Below are positions 48,101-60,100 of a stretch of DNA of 64,000 nt, in pieces. Source of the DNA: Trichobilharzia regenti (taxonomy: Eukaryota; Platyhelminthes; Trematoda; Strigeidida; Schistosomatidae); NCBI GenBank assembly GCA_944472135.2, contig CALYDD020000414.1, positions 62,001 through 126,000 on the forward strand. The letters are read 5' to 3'. The notes under the pieces are model-generated. The model ran no database searches, had not been told where the DNA came from, and worked only from the letters and a program-made list of their open reading frames with translations. The position numbers and the translations under genes were made by a program. Numbering within the stretch: the first letter of the stretch is position 1; the number at the start of each line of letters is the position of its first letter.

Positions 48101-51100
48101 ATGCTTCATAATCGAAGGGGTTTTAATACAACTTAAACAAAATTGCCGACGCCAAGTAAAACACCAAGTCAAGTTATCCTGAAGAGAGAGAGAGAGTAAA
48201 ATATCCCCTGGATATGGAAATCCAACCAGAAGAGGCTGGATTCAGGCGAAGCACTAATGTGCGGATCAAAGTGCAACTCTAGGCAACATCATTGAACTGA
48301 GAACAAAGTGGCATTCAACTCTCATTCTAGGGCAACTTCTTTCAATTTGAATATGCCTTCAGCAGACAGCAATGGCTGTGAAACGATGTGGAAACCGCTT
48401 CAACACTGTGGCGTGCATGACCCTAGATATTATTCAGCCGTATTCAACAGCTGAATGACAATGCCGCTATAAGATCGTCCGAAACGGAGAACTAACCAAA
48501 GGCTCTGAATTGAAGGCAGAAGTAAGACAACACTGCCCAACAAACTCTCTAATTATATTCCTCATTGTAGCCAACTGGATTATGCGAGAGTCTGTGAGTG
48601 AGGAGCGGGAAGACATGAATCCTTTGGGCGAATAAGAAGACTCTAGAAGATCATGACTTCTCGGATGACTTATGTCGAACGTCACACGAAGTAGAAGTCG
48701 TACATGAGAAACATTAATTTTAAGCCAGTCAGTTCCTCTGCACAGGTGATACACCTGTCACTGATTTCCCGGAAAACATTTCCAACAGGCTACTAGAGAC
48801 TTTCATCAACAGCTGGCTTCTCTGATTTCATACTGGAGAATAGATAGCTAGTCAGAAAGACTTAGAAGCACTAAGCACCGGGAACAAAATAACCATGAAT
48901 CTAGTTGTCAGTAAAAATACGCTGTAAGGAAATGGAGGCGGATCGAATACACGAATGAGGAGACCATCGAATGACACCGTGCACTAAATCATCACTCAAG
49001 TGGATCCCGGAAGGGTCTCAGTTTGAAATGGAGCGGATTGTGTGAGGAAGAGATGAATTACTATGAACAATCATGGACGGGGTCAGCTGCAGAGTATTAG
49101 TTGGAACAGGACACTGGAGATCTGTTGTTGAATACTTATGTCCCACTTGGAACCAAGGGAAATATTTATAATGGCCAAAATTGAAATGGGGTTAAATTAT
49201 CATCAGTCTTCTGAAGAGACGGATTGTATTATTGGAAATGTTGTGAGTATTTAAAATATGAACTACCATAGCTTCTGCAGTCTGTTCTTCTTTAGGACGA
49301 TTTATGTGTACTCTGTAGATACGTCCGGGTTGGTTTGCACGCTCCAGAATATAGCTGTGGAGGGGGTATACTTCTCCTTTTTGTATATGTAGGAAATATA
49401 ACATTTTCAGATATTTAGATTGACATTTAAATAAACAATAGCTACGATTTTTACTAATCGGTAGTTTATAATGATTTCATGCTCAACGAAATATTGAAAA
49501 GTAAGAGTAGCCCAGATAATTCACGGGTAATTCACGATCATTTAAACAGTCCAGTCGACATAAGAGTGAAGCCTACATTTACGTCACATTCATCCAGCTT
49601 AAGCGATACAAGGTAAGAAAAGTCATGACATGGGTTATATCTGTAAAATACACAACACAATGAAAAGAAGTAACTGTTTATCATTTTAGCTAAGTTCTGA
49701 AGCTTCACATACTGTATATTTAATTGAATTTTTACATTTTCCCGTCGATTGATTGGACGGAAGTGCTCGGTCTCAGGTTGACATGTCGGCTTCTTGTGTA
49801 GGGAACATCATCAGTCATTGAGAAATGCAGGTACATCCAGCTGACGAGTCCCAAATAGGACGAAATGTGCATCCTGAATCCCACACTGCTAGTCACCATC
49901 CACCAATTAACTTCACATACTGTGTTTCTCATTCATTCACAGATATGTAGTTTGTTATTATGGAAGACCAGTGGAATTCGAGCCCATAAAATTTATCCGG
50001 CACTCCATCAAAGGACGTGTAAAATCCTCAGTGTTTCTCTCTGTTCTTCTTCTTTATAGCTACGATTCATTACTATTGAAAGTAGAGCATATATGAAGAA
50101 CCTAACTGTGTTTAACGACCAACGAATGTTACGTCTTAATAAGAGAGTTTCAACGTTCTTCTGGACCACACTCATCAACTGTGCACCCAATTAGACACAA
50201 CTCTGGGGGCGCAGTCATCCGAATTCTGGCTGGCCACTTGCACCGACTGGTACCAAACAGATCACATATGATGGTGAGGACCACTTCGGTTACTAAAGGG
50301 AAACTGCAGCGAAATCGCATCTGCAACTGCATAATTCTTCAAAAAACAGTGTCAAATGTCTTTTGCTAATTAGGAATTTGATCCTTGTAACATGTCGCTT
50401 GTCTCCTATGTTCTTTTGTTTATTCGTCACTTCGTCAGAAACATTCAGAGAGCTGATGATTTCATTTTTTGTATTTTCTATGCACAGATTGAATGCACAA
50501 AGAGCAACTTATATACCCTCAGCCTCTTATTGGCCCACTGAAAACCGCATAAATATTAATGGTGCTTTGCTGAATCTACCGATTAACCGTGATAATCAAA
50601 CTATTTCGGAAAAATATGGAGGATTGGGTTGGCATATAGCTCATGAAATATTACACGCTGTTGATACATCCTGTACTAAACGAAACAAAATGAGTTTTTT
50701 TTTAATTTTTAACATATCTTTGTTGACATGTGTTAAACTGACAGACACTTTTTCAGGGAAAATAACCCAAGGTGGAAGAGAAAATTTAAGTTGTTTCCCT
50801 CATTCACAATGTGTTCGTATTTTTGTAACCTTGTTTCAGTGATATTGCAGTCATCATCTTCATCCCTTTACTAGCATCCATTCAATTTCCGAGTGTGACG
50901 TAAGGCTTCAAGTATGGTCTTTGAATTGTCAGAAACAGTTGCTTTAGAGAGTGGGGCTGCAAGAGTCACATCCAACCTTTCCTGCCTGACCGTCACTCTC
51001 CATCATATAGGCGAAGCGTAAGAGTGTGTTAGGGTCTGGGAATTGGACTTCCACCCCGAAGGTAGTTGACTAGCATTTTAACCCTGGACCACTGATATAC

Positions 51101-54100
51101 CTTTGTTCGTACACTGACTCAGAACTAAAAGGGAGTTGAATTAATTCACTGTGTAGCTTCACTGAAGACTTGAAGATTTCGATAGCTGTTCCCTGCAATG
51201 ATGTAACTTAGTGTAGCTCAACTTCACCAGAAACAATTTGACCATCATATTGTCCGAATTATTTTGTAGCCTCAGGTGTGGCTTATTGGTGATTATTATA
51301 TTGCGTCGATGGCACAGTAGTTAGGACTCTCGCACGTGGCCCGGGGTTCGAGCCCACGCCGACGCACACCTGATATCTATGTTCGGCCTGCCGAATTTCG
51401 GCTACCGATATCCACGCTGAAAATTCCATACTTGTACCAAAAATACGGTGTGGATCAAGCTGTAATCAAAAACAAAATAATTATATTATAATTATTTCCT
51501 GTAGTTCTTATAGGAACATAATGCGTCAGCCAGACGTCTCCGTTGCATTCGGTTCTCTGCTAGAGTTTTCACCTGGCTCCAAGTGTGCCCATATGCTCTC
51601 ATCTCCTCTTCACACCACCTCCTCTAAGTCACCCCACACTCGGTCGACCAACTCGCCGCTTCCTTTTCTGGCAGGTTCCACTCAAGCGAAGGCTTGTCTA
51701 GTGATGTCACTTGATGGTTTGTTTCCTCAGAGTATGGCCAGCCAATCCACCTCCATTTCTTCCTGCCTATTTTTTGTACAATCGGTTCCTGTTAGGTTGG
51801 TTCGTTCATTGCCAGACATCCCTGTTGCTGATCATTTTGGCCGGCCATCTGATCTTGAGTGAATTATTGACCGAAGGCAGCTGCTGATGAAGGTGTGTAG
51901 TTGGTTTGAGATGCTCTTTATGACGCGCTGATCAAGTCTCTGATCCGTACAATGAGCAGCACTTACTTCACATTGGAGTTCAAAATCTGGATCTTATTTA
52001 CACTTTCATGCTGCCTGCGGTTGACCTCCACATAGATTTGAGAGTGATAAAAGCTTATCTTGCTTTCACGATCCTTGCCTTGATATACTCGTCAGTTCGT
52101 CCTCCTGTGGTTGAAACGATGCTTCCCATTTTGGTAGGTAGGTAGGTGAAGAAAGTTGCTTCTATCAGGTTCCTCCCATTTATGCTGGTTGATTGTTTTC
52201 TATTGTTGTTGTTGTTGGTGGTGTTGGCCAGGAATCTTCATCACCTCTGTTTTCTCCATGTTCACTTGAAGTCCTATCCTCTATGGATGTTTTGTCTGCC
52301 AACTTTTTGCTTTTCACTTGCATATCTTCTATTTTGTGGGATATCAGTGAATTGCAGATCCTGCAAATTTTTCGTGAGAGCCAATTTTAAGCCTGTTTCC
52401 TCGTTGCCCGCCGCTGTCTGTCGCATTGTCCAATCTAATGCAGTCAGGAAGATCATTGGCGATTGTAGACAGCCTTCCTTGACTCCCGTCCTCACTTCGA
52501 AGGATTCCGTACGTTTTCCGTTGTGGATTATTTGGCGTGCAGCATTGTCATACAACGTTTGGATGAGATGTATAGTTGTCAGTGGCACCCCCTAGTAGCG
52601 AAGTAGTTATTGCTTATCTTAGCTGAATCGGAAGAGGTATTAGAAATATTGATCAGCATTATTATTACTATTAGTGTTATATTTATTATTCGATTGGGTG
52701 CCAAGTGGAACATGGGGTTTAAAGAGCATATTCCCATTTCACCCCGTTCTCTGCAGTCCTCTTTCACTGGAGCCATGTTTCTCCATATGCCTTCATCTCC
52801 TCTTCGTACTATCTTCCCAAAATCAGCTTCGAACCAACCCCCAACTCGTTCTTTCCCATCAAGAATCCATTGGAGCGGTAGTCTGATGGATGATGTCATT
52901 TGATGATCTCCTCGGTGTGTCCCCGATCCATCTCCATTTCGTACAGCAAGTAGTTTTAGGAGTAGGTTTGTAATTCGTTCGTTTCTGAGCTTCCTTATCG
53001 CTATTTCTTTCTGGCCAGCTATCTGATCCCCAGTATGGAGTTGGAGAAGCCATCATTTGATGAAAGTCTTCAGTAGCTTGTAAGCAATGCTCTCTGTGAC
53101 ACACCAAGTTTCTGACTCACGTAGTGTGCAGAAGATTTCAAACTGATTTCAGAGTGACGTAGATGTGCCTTAGCTTTCCAATCGTAGCTGGTTTTGACAT
53201 CCTCAACTGCGATGCTGATCTATAGTTGAGACGATGTTTTCTAGATAAGTGAGGAGAGAGTGACCTCTTTCAAATTTCCCCACCGATATTGGTTGGTGCT
53301 TTTTGTTGCTATTAGCTACTGTCCTTCATAACCCATGTTTTCTCCACGTTAATTTGAGACACCGTCTTCAACTTATTGGTTTTCTCCTGTATACCTTCGA
53401 GCCTGTGTGACATCAGGCATGAATTGTCCGCCATGTACAGAACGTCTAGAGTCTTCTTGTCAATCCGACGTACTCTTGTCCTCTTCCTCCAGAGCACAGC
53501 CTTTCGCATAATCCAGCCTATCACAGTCAAGGATAGCGTCTTACTCCTGTCTTCACTTCAGAGGATTCTCAGAATTCTAAGATGTGGGTCGCTTGACATG
53601 CAGCTTTTGAGTGGTCAACAACTGTTCATATATTTTCTCTCTGTTTTCCTCTGATTCGGTCTTCCGGAATGATCTTTTAACTGAGGTATTACACTTTGAT
53701 TAGTATCATCACCTCATTCGCGCTTCTAGGCGACTATGGTAACTGTTTGCACTTTATTTCTTCTGTGCTGCGGTGAATTTCAACCATTTCAAGGAGCATG
53801 TTCATATTACTGACCTTATGGTGTGTATTCAGTAAAGTACAGTTCCATGTTAGTTTCTATTGTCAATTCGGGTATCTGGCAAACAAAGTATTGATATAAA
53901 TAAAATACAAGAAACTATGGAAATCAGCCTAGTAACGCGTAGGATTTTAATAACATTTCATTTTCTATAGTTTGGTTTGTAAAGGTTAATTTTGTTTTTA
54001 ACCAGTTGATCACGGATTTATATCAATTAGAGAACCATTGAAAACCAACCAGGGAGTACTGGACAGCTAGCTGTTTCGTTTTAGTTTTGGAAGACCATCG

Positions 54101-57100
54101 GTAGTACAAGGCAACCATGCTCGTGTATCATTCAGCCAGTGGGACCCGAGTCAATGGCCAGTGCATGAATTCTAACTTCTGCCAATTTGTGATTTAGCCT
54201 GACCCCAACCATTGTCGTAGGTGGGACATCCATCCTCACATGTGACATCAATCCATGATCGAATCGTTAAAAACAAAATTAACCCTTACAAACCAAACTA
54301 TAGAAAATTAATCTGATACTCGCTAGTGACTTGCTACATGATGGATCTTCCTGAAGTTCTAGTGAAAATTCGTGACTAGTGAGGTTCATCGAGATGTGAT
54401 AAGCTCTTAGTAATATGATGATTTTTCTGGGGAGGCATGAACAACAGCAAGAGGGGTGTGAAAATGACTCACCGATGCATTTGACCTAAGTGTATGAAAC
54501 CGGTGATGAAAATTTATTGACAATTACATTAAAAGTATTGGTTTGTAGTAGGGATTTTGTTTGATTGCATGGAGGATTTGATCATGAGCTGACATCAGTT
54601 AGAGAACCACTGGAAAACCTGGGAGTACTGGACAGCTGTTTCGTCCTAGTTTGGGACTCCTCAGCAGTACGCACTCAATGGTCTACGAGCTCGCCTTGTA
54701 ACCAGAAGGTCCTGGGTTCGAATCCCGGTGGGTGCGTACTGCAGAGGAGTCCCAAACTAGGACGAAACAGCTGTCCAGTACTCCCAGGTTTTCCAGTGGT
54801 TCTCTAACTGATGTCAGCTCATGATCAAATCCTCCATGCAATTACATTAAAAGTTTGCATATTTTCATCATATGCATGAACTCAAATACCTCAGGTGTAA
54901 TTACTAGTCTGTTACTTCTAAATTTCAGACTCATGTTGTCAAATCATTCAATGTGCTGACTGGAATACTCGAAATCATTTCTCACATTTCCATTTGTGGT
55001 ATGTGAATCATCGATCACCGATTAGCTCATTGACAGTCTCACTCATGTAATGTACGAAATTGTGTGACGCGATGAAGAATAATCCCAGTGGTATCCAGAG
55101 TTTCAGTGTAGTTTCCGACTTAGCTTATTGATATCCCTCAGTGACTTCTAAGGCAAGTTAAATTGACGAATACAATTTAGTTGAGAATCGTCTCCGAGAG
55201 AATATTTGTGCTACACATTCTCCCTTGTAAATCACCTTTCATTAAAGAAAACAACACACGTAGTTCAGCGAAGAGTCTTTTTTCCGCGGCGAATGCATTT
55301 TCCACCTTAGCTGTACAATAGCAAATACATATGAGTTATTTTATATGCAGGTGTACATCAAGTTTGTCAAACTAATATTCAATTGGTTACGGATATTTCA
55401 ACTAAACAGGTGAAGATTGGTATTTGATGTAACGTATTACAAAATCAGTCAAGAAAATTAGGTGTAAATGAGATAAGGGTAGTAACAAAGGTGATGAGTT
55501 GTCACAAACAGTTGTTAAAAAAGAAGTTATGTAATAATATGGATACTCTGATGATTGAGTTTTTCCCAGGATACGCATAGAAACAAGGTAGAGAATACGA
55601 AATTACGTAAGAGTTCTAAATGAATACAAGAGTTATAAGTAATTAAAGAACAGGCAAAGAAACAAAATTAAGTCATATAAAATCAACAAAGTTGTTACCA
55701 TAACAGTAGTGTTGTTGAGTATTTCTCCTGTGTAAGAACAGCTCCGGTTTTTCTATGTGAATAGCCGGAGCTTCAGCGATACAAAGAAGACGAAACCGTA
55801 TTGCGTTCGGTAGGTTATTCCTGACTGTGTAGATTACTTGAATAAGGCATTAAGAAGACAAATTTCGCGAGATGATATTGTCATTTCGTAGTTTATTTAC
55901 AACCGCTTTACAACTAACATGGTTAACAATGATCAAATAAAGTTCATGAAAATTACTCAGTTAAGTAAAAAACAAAAGTACATACTAATGACCAATCATA
56001 TTAAGATAGGTCATGTTGTCCATGGTAGACAAAGATTGAAGTCTATTGATTTCTGTACACACAGTTTAGGCTGTATATGATTAATCCAAAGTGCTTCCAT
56101 CACCTTCAATAACCTTGAATTAGAGTTATGTGAAATAATTGTGAAACAGTCATTAATTAATATTGATTTTGTGACCAGACATTAATAAGTGTTTTGCAAT
56201 GGATGATGATGCTGGATTTCTACTAAGATTAATCGCATTGGGATTTTCAATATGATTTACTAGCCATTTTGGAACATGTTCTTTTTGACGACATTGGAAC
56301 ATTCTATTGCTTCTACCTATGTAGATGTCACCGCAACTGCAGGTCAACTTGTAGATACAGTTGGAATTAGAGTCCGCAGAATTTCGTCCTTGAATCGTAG
56401 GTACAGGGATTGAAAATGTTCGAGACCTGAGGGAAAGAGATGCAGCATAGAATGTGCGTTTGATGGCTGACCGAAGTCTTCGAGCTACCTGTCAACTGCA
56501 TAATCTGGTCGCCCTTGAAGGGTAGATTAATAAAGATAGCTTTCTTTGGTACAGAAGCTGTCTTTTCAAGATGTGGTCTATCCTTACCGTGACAACTGAT
56601 GAAGTTTTCTGGATAACCATTGGCTAGTAAAACTGAATGTATATGTCGAAACTCATTCATCAATGTGTCACTCGTGTGTAGATTACGTTGAAGCAGGAGG
56701 CGGTTGTTGAGATGGAATGATCAGTGTGTTAACCGAAAGTTCAATTATCGCACTCCTTATTGCACCACTATTGCTTTTTCGTAACTATGCTGGATAGTGT
56801 TCTTGAATCCTCTTGGACAGGGTGTGCGTCAAACGACCGGTGTACTTGGCTGGCTCCACAGTAGCAGGTGAACTGATATATATATGCACATAGAAGTGGT
56901 GAGATGCGGGATGTTGTCCTTGAGGCTTCTTTAGATCAGTGGGTGACTAGAGAACACTATTCTTAGCGTTTCTGCAAAGAATGTTCTTCTCGGAGATGAT
57001 GTGATGCTTCTTTCCTTCACTCATCTAGCTATTCATATTATTACACAACTTCTTTTTTAACAACTGTTTGTGACAACTCATCACCTTTGTTACTACCCTT

Positions 57101-60100
57101 ATCTCATTTACACCTAATTTTCTTGACTGATTTTGTAATACGTTACATCAAATACCAATCCCCACCTGTTTAGTTGAAATATCCGTAACCAATTGTATTC
57201 TAGTTTGACAAACTTGATGTACACATGCATACAAAATAACTCATATGTATTTGCTATTGTACAGCTAAGGTGGGAAATGCATTCGCCGCGGAAAAAAGAC
57301 TCTTCGCTGAACTACGTGTTTGGTTTTCACTAATTCCTGGATGGGGATCATCCATGAATCAGCTTTCAGTCAACACGCTTAACAAAGTCGCTTATATAAT
57401 CGACACCAAATTCGAAACGTCAAAGTAATATAAAACCACACTCATATTAATATTGATTGTACTACTGAACCGAAAAAAATCAATGGTAATAAATTTAACT
57501 ACATTTCACACATATCAAGGTATACTTATCGATGAGAATGGAAATGACAGGCCTCCCAATATCGCCCGCAATGAATTTCTTGCCCTCTTGAAGCAAACAG
57601 AATGTCTACGAAAACAGTACACAAATTACGATTATACGAGTGAAAAGGTTTGTGGTTTTATGCTAAATAAAGTTATCAAATTCATCAAATTTGTCTTTTT
57701 TGTTTGTCTACGCTGTATGAACAACGAAAAATACGTGTCGGTTTTGTTTGGTTATTATTAGCAGAAGAAGCCTTAACACCTTTGGAAGTGATAATATAAG
57801 TGTAAAACGTATGCACTGTGGTAGTAAGTTATTCCATATTAGTTTGTTCATTAGATGTATCGCACAGTGATGACACAGTATTACAGTTTAGTGGATGACA
57901 CACTTTCGAACACAATTCATTATTGCTGTTCATAATCATTCCATCAATTAAAATCACACGATTTCGAAACTTGAATTTTATAGTATTCTTTGTTCTCTCC
58001 TATTTGTCGTCGTTGGGGTAGTAGAAGTTTCCAGATATTTGGGCGGACAGGTGTTCATTCATTCCTATTACACGTATTCTTTCTCAGTTGATTCGATAAA
58101 CAAAGCTTCCGTTATCAATCTTTCCCTTCACCCTGCTCTTGAATTAGACTTTAAAACCTTCAGCTTATCCCATCCAGCCTATTATATGGTTGTGTTGTGC
58201 GTAATTGCATTCAGCGAGTGTTATAGCTGAACTATCCTCCAGATTTCTCATCTTATTCGAGTCAGCTAATCTAGGTTTTGTGGCTAGGTTTTTATGCTCC
58301 GCTAGTCTGACTGACTGATCCCTGCTCTACTACTTGGTGCTATGTATTTCACCTGATAACCACTGCAGGTAGGGCATTAGATAAACTAAATTGTTTTTTT
58401 TAAAGGCTCCACAGGACTGATCCTTTAACCGACAAAGCTTGTTTCTAATTGAGTTTGTAGGTGATGTGAATGCCATCCACTTTTATTCCTGCCTGCCTTG
58501 TTAAGTATTCTGTGTAAGGTTTCCGAGGTTCCTTCCTTATTTGTATGGAATTACTACTGATGATTTAGATTCCTTGTTGTTGGTGTTGTCTTGTGCATTT
58601 TGACATGCATTACTATTATTATTATTATTAACATTATTATTGTCATTATTATTACCATTATCCCTATCGCTACTATTATTGTTTATTTTATTTTCTGTGT
58701 TCATTTTCCAAATTTTTCAAATTCTCGTGAGTGTAGGGTGTACAAATTGGGAGAAGTTCTTCGGTATTTCAATTTCATCTTCTCTGTTGTCCACTTAACG
58801 AAAATAAATCTGTCTGTCTATATTACAGCTTTTTTCTTAGATAGCATTGCCTAGCTATTATTCCACAGATATAACCAGGTTTCAGTGACCTTGTGACTGT
58901 TATACAATGACCGCTATGACTCATTTGGTTTAATAATTCTGCCCTCTTCTTTAAAACCCGTGAATGATTCCATATTAGTTTATTAAATGTATCACACAAT
59001 GAAACAGTATTACTGTTTACTGGATGACACAGTTTCGAACACAATTCATTATTGTTCATAATCATATCGTCAATTATAATCACACGACTTCGAAACTTGA
59101 GTTTTATAGTTTTCTTTGTCTTGTCATATTTGTCGTCAGTGGGGTAGTAGAATATTCCAGATATCTGGGTGGCGAGGTGATGAATCATTCCTATTACATG
59201 TATTCGCAGTTTATTCGATAAATAAAGATTCCGTTATCAATCTATCCCTATACCCTGTGGCATTACATTTTTAAACTGCCATCCTATCCCATCCTACTGT
59301 ATGGTTGACAGTTTTAAAATGTAATGTCACAGGGTATAGGGAGAGATTGGTAACAGAAGTTTTGTTTATCGAATAAACTGCGAATACATGTAATAGGAAT
59401 GATTAATCACCTCTCCACCCAAATATCTGGAAAGTTCTACTACCCTGCCGACGACAAATATAACAAGACAAAGAAAACTATAAAACTCAAGTTTCAAAGT
59501 CCTGTGATTATAATTGACGATGTGATTATGAACAATAATGAATTGTGTTCGAAACTGTGTCATCCAGTAAACAGTAATACTGTTTCACTGTGTGATACAT
59601 TTAATAAACAAAATAATATGGAATAACTTACTACCGCAGTGCCCAAGTTTTACACATATATTAATGTGAATGATATCTACAGTCATCCGATTCATTGATT
59701 TTAAAGCGTAATGTTTCAGAGGGATGATTTTGAAAAGTCTAAGCGAGCTAAATATTCACACATATATACACGTAATCTAATTCAAGGTACAGATTTCCTA
59801 TGGAATTCTATGTTAATGCTAAGTACCTCCAAGTGTCATGACCTCTGATAAGCATATCTTAAGGTCAGTGGAACACAGTCAAATGTTCTCAGTTTGTTTG
59901 AATCTGAATAGTATGAAGTCTAGTTCTGGCAAACACCAACAACAACAGCAGACAACAATCAGCCAGCATGAATGGGAGGAACCTGGAAGAAACAATCTCC
60001 TTTACCTACATATCTCGGAAGCATCGTTTCAACTACAGGCGGAACTGACGAGGATATCAAAGTGAGGATCGGGAAAGCAAGATAAGCTTTCATTACTCTC

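Larger units (their letters stand above)
54564..54843. mobile_element. Fold-back SINE: inverted hammerhead arms around a tRNA-like head
   Basis: Arms of about 112 bp (54564-54678 and 54732-54843) are almost perfect inverses. The roughly 50-bp centre is a + strand tRNA-Thr(TGT)-like head (gccttgtaacc; B box gggttcgaatccc). Each arm carries a hammerhead sequence. Confidence 0.93.
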
